Shown in pieces: positions 42,240-50,728 of a stretch of 64,000 nt of DNA. A model generated the notes under the pieces. The model made no database searches. It was not told where the DNA came from and saw only the letters and a program-made list of their open reading frames with translations. The position numbers and the translations under genes were made by a program. Position 1 is the first letter of the stretch. Every line of letters begins with the position of its first letter. The DNA comes from JAFGHJ01 sp964534175 (lineage in GTDB: Bacteria > Hydrothermota > UBA3072), in assembly GCA_964534175.1 (NCBI GenBank), contig CAZHNS010000009.1, positions 1-64,000 of the forward strand, written 5' to 3'.

Positions 42240-43051
42240 AAAAAGCAATTTTTGTAGTTGTTGTATTATTGTTAGTCAGTATGGTTACCTATGGAGAGGA
42301 TCTATGGAGGAGAGTTGGTGCCGGAAGCGAAATAGCTCCTATACAATACATAGATTACGTAGGTATTGGAACAACATCACCGAATTACACATTAGATGTC
42401 GTAGGAACAACAAGATTGACTGGATTGCTAAGACAAAACAACGGAAATGTTTGGCTTGCATCAGGAAGTAATTATAAAGTCGGTATTGGAACGACGAGTC
42501 CTATAAACAAATTCCATGTGCAATGCAATTCAAGTGCACCAAGTCAGCCAGAGTATAAATGGGCTGCTATTTATGGTTATAACAGTGCCACCTCGTATGG
42601 TCCAATTGGTGTATATGGAAGAGTAAATGCAAGTGGTGGCAAAGCTGTTTATGGACATAATGAAAATGCTAATGGATATGGTGGTTATTTCGTTGGAAAA
42701 GGTTATTTTTCTGGCAATGTCGGCATCGGGACGACAGATCCAGGTAGTTACGAACTTGCTGTTAACGGAGAAATACTGGCAAAGGAAATAAAAGTTGAAA
42801 CAGGCTGGTCCGATTTTGTCTTCGCAGACAATTACCAGTTAATGCCTCTCGATAAACTTGAGCAACACATCAAGGTTAATAAAAGTCTACCCGGAATTCC
42901 CACGGAAAAAGAAGTACTCGAAAATGGTGTAAGTCTCGGAGAAATGCAGTCAAAACTCTTAGAAAAGGTCGAAGAATTGACTCTTTATGTAATTGAATTG
43001 AAGAAAGAGAATGAAGAACTAAAAACACGCATTTCCACATTAGAGAAGTAG
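42236..43051 (+). CDS. secreted fibre-like protein with VGIGTTSP repeats and coiled-coil end
   Basis: A 271-residue exported protein: signal peptide (MKKAIFVVVVLLLVSMVTYG), three VGIGTTSP/VGIGTTDP motifs each followed by a short beta segment (about residues 42, 82, 162), an IYGYNS...GVYGRV beta region, then a conserved C-terminal block (WSDFVFADNYQLMPLDKLEQ, LPGIPTEKEV) and a coiled coil (VEELTLYVIELKKENEELK). Such proteins are common in Bacteroidetes-like genomes and resemble trimeric tail-fibre stalks without the autocleaving peptidase-S74 residues. AAAAAGGAGGTG precedes the ATG. Probably a surface or matrix fibre; function unknown. Confidence 0.78.
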   Translation: MKKAIFVVVVLLLVSMVTYGEDLWRRVGAGSEIAPIQYIDYVGIGTTSPNYTLDVVGTTRLTGLLRQNNGNVWLASGSNYKVGIGTTSPINKFHVQCNSSAPSQPEYKWAAIYGYNSATSYGPIGVYGRVNASGGKAVYGHNENANGYGGYFVGKGYFSGNVGIGTTDPGSYELAVNGEILAKEIKVETGWSDFVFADNYQLMPLDKLEQHIKVNKSLPGIPTEKEVLENGVSLGEMQSKLLEKVEELTLYVIELKKENEELKTRISTLEK

Positions 43052-43132
43052 TGTCTTGAAGTTAAATCGATTGAACATAAAAATGTTAAAGAAATATCTT
43101 ATCCAAGAACAGATAAAAAGTAGGAGGCTTAA

Positions 43133-44878
43133 ATGGTAAATTTTAAATTCAAGACTCTTCTAATCCTATTACTCTTCTTAATAGCTACTTCGTTATCTGC
43201 GGAAGAACGACCGGTAATACAATGGTCAAATACCTACGGTGAAGGAGTTGCTCGTTCGATTCAGCAGACTTCCGATGGAGGGTTCATTGTCTGTGGCGAT
43301 ACCGCAAGCGGCTCATTTGATGATGCAAGAATACAAACGATTAAACTCAATTCATCCGGAGGAACAACATGGCGAAAAACTCTTTCTTGGGAAGGTGCAT
43401 ATGACTTTGGAAATGGGTTTTCCGTCCAAGAGACCTCTGATGGTAATTATATAGTCTGTGGACACTTAGGATTAAGGCACTTCCTGGCTAAACTGGATTC
43501 GGATGGAGACAGCGTTTGGACTGCCTTTCCAGAGGATTATAATGGATACAGTGCCACAGGGCATACAGTCCGTCAAACTTCGGATGGAGGATATATAAGC
43601 GTAGGAACAACTTGGTTAATGAGCGGCTTAGGCGGCGGGGTAATAACTAAGATATTTGTTGCAAAAACAAGCTCTCAAGGCGACACTTTATGGCAACGAA
43701 ATTATTATCTTGCAGAAACAGGAATAAACGAAGGCTATTCAATTTTACAATCAGGAGATAGTGATTATATTATCGCCGGTTATGCAACCAATCCTGATGA
43801 CACAACAATTGACCGTGCTGTACTTTTCAAAATAGATAGTTTATCAATCTACGGTTGGGCCCCACCGGTATGGTATCAATGTTACGGATCAAGCGAAGCA
43901 AAGATTTTTTCAGTAATAAAAACATCTGATGGTGGATTTATAACGACAGCGGGAAAAAACGGCGGAGATATTATAATCACAAAAACTAACTCAAGCGGGG
44001 ACTCCTTATGGGCAAAGACATTTGATGGTTCTCAAGGACCTTTCTATGCCAGTGAAGAGAAAGCAGACGCCGGCGATCATTTGATTCAACAAACCACCGA
44101 CGGCGGATTCGTCATAACTGGACAAAAAGATGGAGATGTCTATCTGTTTAAGATAGACTCAGATGGAGACACTCTATGGACAGGAAAATATGGAGATGGC
44201 TATGGACGTTCAGTTTATTGTACTTCAGACGGTGGATACGTTATTGCCGGAGAACAAAATGGAGACTTTCTTGTTACAAAAGTAATTCCTTCATACTTAT
44301 TGCTTCAGAACGACACAGTAGGAATAGGAGATACAAATAATTACGTCGCCAGAGATTCAATTAAAGCAGCCGGAAATTCTACTTACTTTGTGATAGAAGG
44401 CAACGGTTCAACCGGCGGTTATTGCACAATGGAAGCCGGAATCCTGATTACACTAAAACCGGGGTTCCAGGCACAAACAGGTAGTATCTTTAGCGCAATT
44501 ATCAACACCTCATTAGGCTTATCATCGTATAAGAGTCTTCCAGGACTATCCTTCCCTGAGAATACTGAATCAGAGAAAGAGACTAAAGAGACTATTCCCA
44601 AAGTCTTCAGCTGCGCGCAGAACAAACCCAATCCCTTCACGCGTAATACAACCATTAACTACGGATTGCCGAAGGATTCCGATGTTATTCTCACTGTCTA
44701 CAACCTGGCAGGTCAGGCAGTTCGAACCTTGGTTAACGCAAACCAAACTGCAGGATTTAAATCGGTCATGTGGGATGGAAAAAACAGCATGGGTGCACAT
44801 GTACCTAAAGGCGTATACTTCTACGTTTTCAAGGCGGGCGACTTTGAAAAACACCATAAGATGATATTACTTAAGTGA
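43133..44878 (+). CDS. secreted QTSDGG-repeat propeller protein with type IX/FlgD-like C-terminal domain
   Basis: A 581-residue exported protein: signal peptide (NFKFKTLLILLLFLIATSLSA), then about seven blades with the motif QQTSDGGFIVCGD / KLDSDGDSVW spread over residues 30-400, likely a beta-propeller. Residues about 500-581 form a sorting-type domain (NKPNPFTRNTTINYGLPKDS, VYNLAGQAVRTLV, GVYFYVFKAG, ending HHKMILLK). The family is typical of extracellular proteins in FCB-type bacteria. A ribosome site (GTAGGAGG) precedes the ATG. It lies 81 bases after the fibre-like gene and is probably cotranscribed with it. Confidence 0.82.
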   Translation: MVNFKFKTLLILLLFLIATSLSAEERPVIQWSNTYGEGVARSIQQTSDGGFIVCGDTASGSFDDARIQTIKLNSSGGTTWRKTLSWEGAYDFGNGFSVQETSDGNYIVCGHLGLRHFLAKLDSDGDSVWTAFPEDYNGYSATGHTVRQTSDGGYISVGTTWLMSGLGGGVITKIFVAKTSSQGDTLWQRNYYLAETGINEGYSILQSGDSDYIIAGYATNPDDTTIDRAVLFKIDSLSIYGWAPPVWYQCYGSSEAKIFSVIKTSDGGFITTAGKNGGDIIITKTNSSGDSLWAKTFDGSQGPFYASEEKADAGDHLIQQTTDGGFVITGQKDGDVYLFKIDSDGDTLWTGKYGDGYGRSVYCTSDGGYVIAGEQNGDFLVTKVIPSYLLLQNDTVGIGDTNNYVARDSIKAAGNSTYFVIEGNGSTGGYCTMEAGILITLKPGFQAQTGSIFSAIINTSLGLSSYKSLPGLSFPENTESEKETKETIPKVFSCAQNKPNPFTRNTTINYGLPKDSDVILTVYNLAGQAVRTLVNANQTAGFKSVMWDGKNSMGAHVPKGVYFYVFKAGDFEKHHKMILLK

Positions 44879-44883
44879 CAAAT

Positions 44884-44921
44884 GTTAGGAGGTTAGAGAG
44901 TTAGAAAGTTAGGAAGTTAGA
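44884..44921. repeat. GTTAG-type tandem words
   Basis: GTTAGGAGGTTAGAGAGTTAG and AAAGTTAGGAAGTTAG form an imperfect 7-9 base tandem right after the stop of the propeller gene. Confidence 0.6.
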
Positions 44922-44946
44922 TAAAAAAACGGGACAAGGAGTAGTT

Positions 44947-44990
44947 AAAAAATCGGCTCAGGATTTCAATTGAGGAGTCCTGAGTCGATT
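44947..44990 (-). terminator. intrinsic terminator of the M16-deacetylase operon
   Basis: A 13 bp stem AATCGACTCAGGA/TCCTGAGCCGATT on the minus strand (44951-44963 with 44978-44990, one G-T pair) is followed by TTTTTT. It lies about 50 bases past the stop of the deacetylase gene. On the plus strand it could also help end the propeller transcript, but no T-run follows there. Confidence 0.8.
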
Positions 44991-45020
44991 CTCATTTAGA
45001 AAAACTGTTTGTTTTTTCTG

Positions 45021-45046
45021 CCGTCAGCTGTCGGCGGTCAGCTGCC
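45021..45046. repeat. GTCAGCTG-type words overlapping a gene end
   Basis: CGTCAGCTGTCGGCGGTCAG and GCTGCC form an imperfect tandem that runs into the last three codons of the deacetylase gene. Confidence 0.5.
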
Positions 45047-45790
45047 AGCCTTCTTTCCAATGGCCTTAATTATACCCGTTGCGTTTGAGACCCAGTTTAT
45101 ACCCTTACACTTAAGTCTCTCCAAACTTGCGAATTTATTCAAACCTGTTTTCGCCGAAAGATTAAAAAGAGTATCAATCGTGTATACTCCCCAACGCCCA
45201 ATAAGGTAAGGATTTTTTGTCTTAGACGGAGTAGAAACAAATGCCTTTTCGTAACCGACTTCCCCGGCTAATTCACTTTCATCCCTTCTTATTCTACCAA
45301 AAGGATAGGAAAGATATTTGACTCTCTCCCCTGTTTTATCAGATATAGTTTTAAGCGATATCTCCATATCTTTTCTAACTAAATCCACTGGACTTCGTGA
45401 ATAATCAGGATGAAGATGGGAATGAGAACCAATTGTTATACCGTATCTATGCATCTCTTTAATTTTGTTCCATGAAAGATGTGTAAAAGATTTCCCCAGT
45501 GTAACCTCCCAATCATTTCTCTTCCCCGCATATCCGGAAACCACAAATATTAAAGCAGGCACATTCTCATCTTTAAGCACAGGAAAAGCAAACTCATATA
45601 GATCGACAAAACCATCATCGAAAGTAATTAAAACTCCTGAATCTTCTTTGAAAAATTCATGAGGCTTAAGAAATTTAAGACCTTTTCTTTTTAAAAATCT
45701 TATATGTTTTGCGAAAACATCCGGAAATACAATTGAACCGTATGGGGAAAAAGTCCTAGCTATATTATGGTAGAGAAGGATCGACTTCAT
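45038..45790 (-). CDS. polysaccharide deacetylase (NodB/CE4 family)
   Basis: About 250 residues of a CE4 fold: first motif LITFDDGFVDLYEFAFPVL with the catalytic Asp pair, second motif THLSWNKIKEMHRYGITIGSH with metal histidines (SHSHLHPDY), and LSYPFGR as a later motif. CE4 enzymes remove N- or O-acetyl groups from glycans. I place the start at the ATG of 45790, inside the end of the glycosyltransferase gene, since the domain begins there (MKSILLYHNI). It has no signal peptide, so a cytoplasmic lipid-linked or nucleotide-linked substrate is plausible, as in PIG-L-like two-step glycolipid synthesis. Confidence 0.86.
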   Translation of the reverse strand: MKSILLYHNIARTFSPYGSIVFPDVFAKHIRFLKRKGLKFLKPHEFFKEDSGVLITFDDGFVDLYEFAFPVLKDENVPALIFVVSGYAGKRNDWEVTLGKSFTHLSWNKIKEMHRYGITIGSHSHLHPDYSRSPVDLVRKDMEISLKTISDKTGERVKYLSYPFGRIRRDESELAGEVGYEKAFVSTPSKTKNPYLIGRWGVYTIDTLFNLSAKTGLNKFASLERLKCKGINWVSNATGIIKAIGKKAGS

Positions 45791-46853
45791 AATAGAAATC
45801 CATAATATCTTTTGCAACCACATCCCAGGAGTACTTGGCTGCTGTTCTAAGACCTCCCTTAATCAAACTTTTACTGAGGTTTTTATCTTTCAAAAGAGTT
45901 ATAACTTTATCGGCTATATCTTTTGAACTCGCTGGGGTTACCAGTAATCCGTTCTTCCCGTCATCGATAACACACCTGTAACCTGGTATGCTTGAAGCGA
46001 TTACCGGGGTTTCTGTAGCCATTGCCTCCAACAATACAATTCCAAAACTTTCTCCGCAAATAGCCGGGGATACAAAAACCGAAGCGTGGCTAAATATTCC
46101 GGGTAAATCCGCAGGAGAAACAAACCCTAAAAACTTAATAGAATTCTTTACCTCAGAAGGTATATCCAGCTTCATATCTTTATAACCCCCGCCGACTACT
46201 GTAAGCTTCGCTTTTGGGAATTCCTTTTTTATACGAGGCAGAGCATCGATTAAAAACTGCAACCCTTTCCTCGGTTCTATTCTTCCGACAAACAAAATCT
46301 CAAAAGGATTTCTCTTTTTATCAACTGCTCTAAACCTTTGCCTGTCTACCCCGTTAGGAATTATACGGTAATCTCCCGGGAAATACCTGGCAATGGAATC
46401 CTTCGCAGTAACAGAAACGGCAATCCTGCCGTCGATCTTATCGAAATAGTGTTTCAAATAACCTTTGGAAATTTTATATAAATTAGAAGATTTAAAAGTT
46501 GGGTGAAATGTAAATATATTTGTTTTTCTCGAAACTTTAAGAGAAAGAAGGGGCAAAGTGGGAGCAATGATACCATGTATATGAATAACGTCATAATCAT
46601 TAACAACACTGGAAAGCTTAGATAGATTAACCCAGCCGGTCATTCTCGCATTTGACTGGTTCATGGGAATAACGACAGAATTACCCAAACGTATAACTCT
46701 TCTTTCATCCGGTTTTAAATCCCCCTCGATATCAGCTGTAAGTATTGAAACCCCATGACCCATATTTTCAAATTCGTTCGCGAGATGGTATATGTGCTCA
46801 GTAACCCCCCCGATATGAGGATAATAAAAATCTGAGACGAAAAGAATCTTCAT
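45765..46853 (-). CDS. family 4 glycosyltransferase
   Basis: A 362-residue GT-B enzyme: N-terminal acceptor domain MKILFVSDFYYPHIGGVTEH, then FVGRIEPRKGLQFLIDAL and the nucleotide-sugar motif GESFGIVLLEAMATETPVIAS (EX7E). The opening matches PimA/PimB/PIG-A-like transferases that act on lipid acceptors. Its ATG overlaps the acyltransferase stop (ATGA), while the next gene starts inside it. Together with the acyltransferase and deacetylase it suggests a short pathway to an acylated glycolipid. Confidence 0.88.
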   Translation of the reverse strand: MKILFVSDFYYPHIGGVTEHIYHLANEFENMGHGVSILTADIEGDLKPDERRVIRLGNSVVIPMNQSNARMTGWVNLSKLSSVVNDYDVIHIHGIIAPTLPLLSLKVSRKTNIFTFHPTFKSSNLYKISKGYLKHYFDKIDGRIAVSVTAKDSIARYFPGDYRIIPNGVDRQRFRAVDKKRNPFEILFVGRIEPRKGLQFLIDALPRIKKEFPKAKLTVVGGGYKDMKLDIPSEVKNSIKFLGFVSPADLPGIFSHASVFVSPAICGESFGIVLLEAMATETPVIASSIPGYRCVIDDGKNGLLVTPASSKDIADKVITLLKDKNLSKSLIKGGLRTAAKYSWDVVAKDIMDFYYEVDPSLP

Positions 46854-47689
46854 TTCCAGATTCTCTGGAAAACAAACCATTGAAAAGGATACATTCTTAT
46901 ACTCCTCTCCAAAAGGTGTATAACTTCCTTTAATAATTCTTCAGACGAATCAAAATCCTCCGGATAAAGAGGCTTAAAAACTTTACCTAAATAACGCGGT
47001 GAATCAGGGTCGAGGGCAAGTACGCCCACAAGAACAGGCGCTCCCGTTTTCTTAGATAGAAAAGCTATACCCTTTGGTATCGATGCTTCGCGGTTAAAGA
47101 ATTCAACGGTACTCCCCGAATTTAATATATCCCTATCCCCAATTAAAACAGCAATTTTGTTTTTCTTTAAAATTCTAATTAATCTAAATGGTAATCTTTT
47201 ATCTTCAAGAGGCAGCAATTTGTTTCCGGAATGCGCCCTGTAACGGTTATAAAATCTGAAGAAATTCAGCCCCGGACCTTCAGTTTCCGCAACAGAATAA
47301 AGAGGAAGACCTAAAGTGGTAAGACAGATACCCGCCAATTCCATACCCCCTATATGACATGAAACAAGAATTATCCCCTTCCCTTTACTCAATTCTTCAG
47401 TAAAATGATTGAATCCCTCTATTCTAGCCATCGACTTTATATATGATTTACTCATGTTAGGTATATTAAGAATATCACTATAGACTCTCAAATAATTGAT
47501 AAAAACTTTTTTGATGTCTTTTTTTTCAGCCTTTCCCAGAACCGTAATTAGATTTTCTTTTATAATCGCTTTTCTTTCTCCTGCAAAATAAAACCAGAGA
47601 GTTCCGAAAATTTTTGCCAAAAACTCCCGAAACCAGGTGGGAGTAAAGCGCAAAAACTGAGTCATAAATAGCATAAAGATTTTTTTCAT
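46850..47689 (-). CDS. LpxL/HtrB-like lysophospholipid acyltransferase
   Basis: A 279-residue acyltransferase with an N-terminal membrane anchor region and the catalytic HxxxxE motif in SCHIGGMELAG (about residue 112), followed by LIGDRDIL and NREASIPKGIAFLSKKTGAPVL, and a C-terminal PFQWFVFQRIW. The family includes the late lipid A acyltransferases and the mycobacterial PIM acyltransferase. Because it is coupled to a PIG-A-like glycosyltransferase rather than lpx genes, a non-lipid-A glycolipid acceptor is possible. It follows dut by two bases. Confidence 0.85.
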   Translation of the reverse strand: MKKIFMLFMTQFLRFTPTWFREFLAKIFGTLWFYFAGERKAIIKENLITVLGKAEKKDIKKVFINYLRVYSDILNIPNMSKSYIKSMARIEGFNHFTEELSKGKGIILVSCHIGGMELAGICLTTLGLPLYSVAETEGPGLNFFRFYNRYRAHSGNKLLPLEDKRLPFRLIRILKKNKIAVLIGDRDILNSGSTVEFFNREASIPKGIAFLSKKTGAPVLVGVLALDPDSPRYLGKVFKPLYPEDFDSSEELLKEVIHLLERSIRMYPFQWFVFQRIWK

Positions 47690-47691
47690 AA

Positions 47692-48126
47692 TTAATAATC
47701 TGTAGAGCCAAATCCTCCATTTTCTCTCTTAGTCGAATTAAGCTCTTCTGTTTCTACCAAATTCACTTTCTCGACTTTAGTAATAATTAACTGTGCTATT
47801 CTATTCCCTTTTTTAATTTCAAAATCTTTTTTGCCAATATTAAAAAGAATAACTTTTATTTCTCCACGGTAATCAGAATCTATTGTTCCCGGTGAATTTA
47901 ATACTCCTATCCCGAATTTTGAAGCGAGACCACTTCTAGCTCTAACCTCACCTTCATAACCACCAGGAATCTCAAGAGCAACGCCCGTAGAAATCATTTC
48001 AAAACCGCCTGAAGCTAATACACAATCCCGAGAAGCATACAAATCTAACCCTGAACTGCCTTCTGTTTGATAAACAGGAAGGGGCAAACTTTTATCCAAT
48101 CTTCTTATTTTTATTTCTAAAGACAC
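47692..48126 (-). CDS. dut: dUTP diphosphatase
   Basis: A 144-residue trimeric dUTPase with all five motifs: SSGLDLYAS, ARSGLASKFGIGVLNSPGTIDSDYRGE (motifs 2 and 3), KGNRIAQLIITKV and the C-terminal RENGGFGSTDY arm. It hydrolyses dUTP to dUMP, keeping uracil out of DNA. GTG start with GAAGG upstream. The M16 peptidase-dut linkage is common in bacteria, often near pnp, which is absent here. Confidence 0.97.
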   Translation of the reverse strand: MSLEIKIRRLDKSLPLPVYQTEGSSGLDLYASRDCVLASGGFEMISTGVALEIPGGYEGEVRARSGLASKFGIGVLNSPGTIDSDYRGEIKVILFNIGKKDFEIKKGNRIAQLIITKVEKVNLVETEELNSTKRENGGFGSTDY

Positions 48127-48185
48127 GAAAACCTTCTTTTATTTTTTCGCTAGAAATATCCGGCTATCTTTGCCCTTCTCCGATA

Positions 48186-49355
48186 TCATTCTTCGTTAAC
48201 CTGAGCTCCATGTAATCCCAAGTATTTATCAAGCGCATCTTGCAATATATCAAGACCTTCCTCCAGAATTTCGGGATTGAGATAACGATAATCAATTAAA
48301 ATTTCTCCTTCATCTTCATATTGTTCGGAATGAAAGAAAACCGATGGGGCAACAAACACTGTTCTCTTATCCCTATTATATTCGCAAAGTAACCACTCCA
48401 CAAATGTATCGGCATTAGGTACAGGCAGTTTCAAAAACACAGAAGAAATACTGTTAGCATAAGCTACAGAAACATCTTCTCTGCTCTCTATAAAATTCTG
48501 AATAATAGTCCTATTTTGTTCTATCTGTTCCAATCTATCGTGTAATATTTTAGAAGAGTCATTAAGAAAATTATCGATCAAACTAAGTTCATAAGGCGTC
48601 ATCGGAAATAAATCGCTGGCAACTAACTCAATCTTCGGAGATAGGGTTTCGTGGAACACAATTATAGTCAAATCTCCCATAGAAAAATCTCTTAAGAGAC
48701 TGTTCACTCTGATTACCCTCTCATTATTAACAGAAATATCCTTCAAAAAAACCAGATTTTTAGTATCCTTCACCAGATGGCTGAGCGATTCATCAACAGC
48801 TAAAAATAACTGATAATTCCTAGAAATAAAAAGCATTCTTTCAAGGCTTTCTCTTGGATAAAGAATGCTTCCCGAAAATCCGGGTTCAGAAAAATATAAC
48901 AACTTTGTTCGTGGAGTCAAAGAATCTTCGATATCTCTTCGCAGGGGAATATCAAAATCTTCCGCAGAATTTGTCTCGATAATTTTTGCATTTAAAGAAA
49001 GAATATCAGTATATTGCTTAATAAAATAAGGGACCGGAGCAGGAATCAATATTTCATCTCCCACATCCGTAGTAGTAAAAAAAAGTAGGTAATACGCCGA
49101 AAACCTGTTGGGAAGAATCAGCAATTTATAATCATTTGAAATCCCCAAATACAATTTAAGCCTTCTTATGACCTCATCATTTGTGAGAGGCATAATATCA
49201 CTCAAATGATGAGTGTTGATAGGATCCACAGAAAATAAATTTATAATTTGCACATCACGATTTATAAAATAGGAAAATCTCTCTTTATAAAAATTAAATA
49301 CGAAAGAATCGTATAAGGAAAATCTTCTCGAATTATAAATCTCACCAATTGACAT
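48186..49355 (-). CDS. fold-type I aminotransferase-like protein lacking the PLP lysine (probable pseudoenzyme)
   Basis: A 389-residue protein whose whole length follows class I/II aminotransferases: YKLLILPNRFSAYYLLFF, GDEILIPAPVPYFIKQY, LYFSEPGFSGSILYPRESLE and the PLP ring Asp in FLAVDES (Asp188). In the Schiff-base region RVIRVNSLLRDFSMGDLTII, Arg222 occupies the lysine position of SFSKxF and Thr230 replaces the phosphate-binding Arg, so catalysis is unlikely. The Tyr after the Asp is also lost. It is translationally coupled to the M16 peptidase (14-base overlap, GGAGAAGAGG ribosome site). Role unknown. Confidence 0.72.
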   Translation of the reverse strand: MSIGEIYNSRRFSLYDSFVFNFYKERFSYFINRDVQIINLFSVDPINTHHLSDIMPLTNDEVIRRLKLYLGISNDYKLLILPNRFSAYYLLFFTTTDVGDEILIPAPVPYFIKQYTDILSLNAKIIETNSAEDFDIPLRRDIEDSLTPRTKLLYFSEPGFSGSILYPRESLERMLFISRNYQLFLAVDESLSHLVKDTKNLVFLKDISVNNERVIRVNSLLRDFSMGDLTIIVFHETLSPKIELVASDLFPMTPYELSLIDNFLNDSSKILHDRLEQIEQNRTIIQNFIESREDVSVAYANSISSVFLKLPVPNADTFVEWLLCEYNRDKRTVFVAPSVFFHSEQYEDEGEILIDYRYLNPEILEEGLDILQDALDKYLGLHGAQVNEE

Positions 49356-50577
49356 TATCCTCTTCTCCCAAAACAGTTAAAACAAACTTATCCGGCTTTA
49401 AGTAGTTTTGCGCTATAACATTTATCTCTTCGATGGATACATCTTCAATCTTCTTTAAAAGATCAGATATAGTAGACCGCTTTCCCTTACATATTTCTTC
49501 TTTTACATTTCTTTCCATTCTGTTTCCACTACCTTCCAAAGATATTACAATATTACCCCTCAATCTTTCCTTAGCGGTTGCGACCTCTTCTTCCGTAAAT
49601 TCAAGAGAGGATAACAAATCTTTCGTTGTATTTAAAGCATCCTGTAACTTAGTTTCATCAGTAGAAAAATATATGCCAAAAATCCCGGCATCGCTGAAAA
49701 ATTCGTTAAAAGTCGACACTTCGTAAACATAACTTAAATCTTGACGCAATTTTTGAAACAAAAGGGAACTCATACCTGAACCGAGGATAGTCCCGGCAAC
49801 CAGAAGTGCGAATCTCAATTCATGATTATAGGAAAAAGAAGGGAACGAAAGTGCAACATATTTATGGTTTAAATCGGGCTTAGCAATGGCATTTATTCTT
49901 TTGCTTCTAACCGAAGGAAACTCCCTTGTAAAAATGTCGCCTCTTTTCTTGTTAATTTTCTTGTTAATTAAATCACATAAATTATCATGATTGATTTTTC
50001 CAACAGCAGAGACGAACATACGCTCCGCAGTCCATCTCTTGTCCCAGAATTCAATTATATCTTTAGGTTTTATATTGTTGACTGATTCAACGCTACCCAT
50101 TATTAACCTTGCAAGAGGATGATTATCTCCAAAAGTACTTTTAAAAGTATAATCGAAAAGTAAACTTTCGGGAGAATCGTTAAACATTTTAATTTCCTGC
50201 AGAATTACCTCTCTTTCAGCTTCTAATGCTTTTTCTGAAAACTTTGGATTACCTATTAAATCCGCAAGAATATCTAAAGCAAGATTAACCTCTTCCGGAA
50301 GAACATGGACATAAAGAGAAGTCCACTCCCTTGCAGTCGAAGCATTTAAATATCCTCCTCTAGATTCTATAGCGAGAGAAATTTCCCTTTCGGTGCGGTT
50401 TTTAGTACCTTTAAATACTGAATGTTCAGTAAAATGAGATATACCTGCTTTCTTCTCATCTTCATCTCTTGAACCAACAGTTATATAAAGACCAATAATA
50501 ACAGAGTATGCTGAAGGTATGAACTCAGAGCATACTGTAACCCCGGAAGGTAAAACGCTTTTTCTATAATTATCCAT
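49342..50577 (-). CDS. M16-family zinc peptidase
   Basis: A 411-residue M16B (processing-peptidase-like) protein with the inverted zinc motif HFTEHSVFKGT (HxxEH, about residues 47-51) and the distal Glu in EREVILQEIKM. The second half is the inactive homologous domain. Such single-chain proteins work as dimers on peptides or misfolded proteins, usually in the cytoplasm as here (no signal peptide). It is the first gene of the operon ending in the deacetylase. The start is an ATG with weak AGG upstream. Confidence 0.92.
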   Translation of the reverse strand: MDNYRKSVLPSGVTVCSEFIPSAYSVIIGLYITVGSRDEDEKKAGISHFTEHSVFKGTKNRTEREISLAIESRGGYLNASTAREWTSLYVHVLPEEVNLALDILADLIGNPKFSEKALEAEREVILQEIKMFNDSPESLLFDYTFKSTFGDNHPLARLIMGSVESVNNIKPKDIIEFWDKRWTAERMFVSAVGKINHDNLCDLINKKINKKRGDIFTREFPSVRSKRINAIAKPDLNHKYVALSFPSFSYNHELRFALLVAGTILGSGMSSLLFQKLRQDLSYVYEVSTFNEFFSDAGIFGIYFSTDETKLQDALNTTKDLLSSLEFTEEEVATAKERLRGNIVISLEGSGNRMERNVKEEICKGKRSTISDLLKKIEDVSIEEINVIAQNYLKPDKFVLTVLGEEDNVNW

Positions 50578-50728
50578 TAAATATAACCTATTTTAAAACA
50601 ATGTGATTCAGAGGTTTCCCATAAAAAAGAACACCTAAAACCATTAATTTACTCAAGTATAATAATGTCCTTAACAATATATGTCAATGGTAGAATGTAA
50701 CATCTAAGAGTGTATAATCCTTTTTATA

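Noticed and set aside
42236..43051. Prophage tail fibre
   Set aside because: No other phage gene is near; signal peptide and context indicate a secreted cellular protein.
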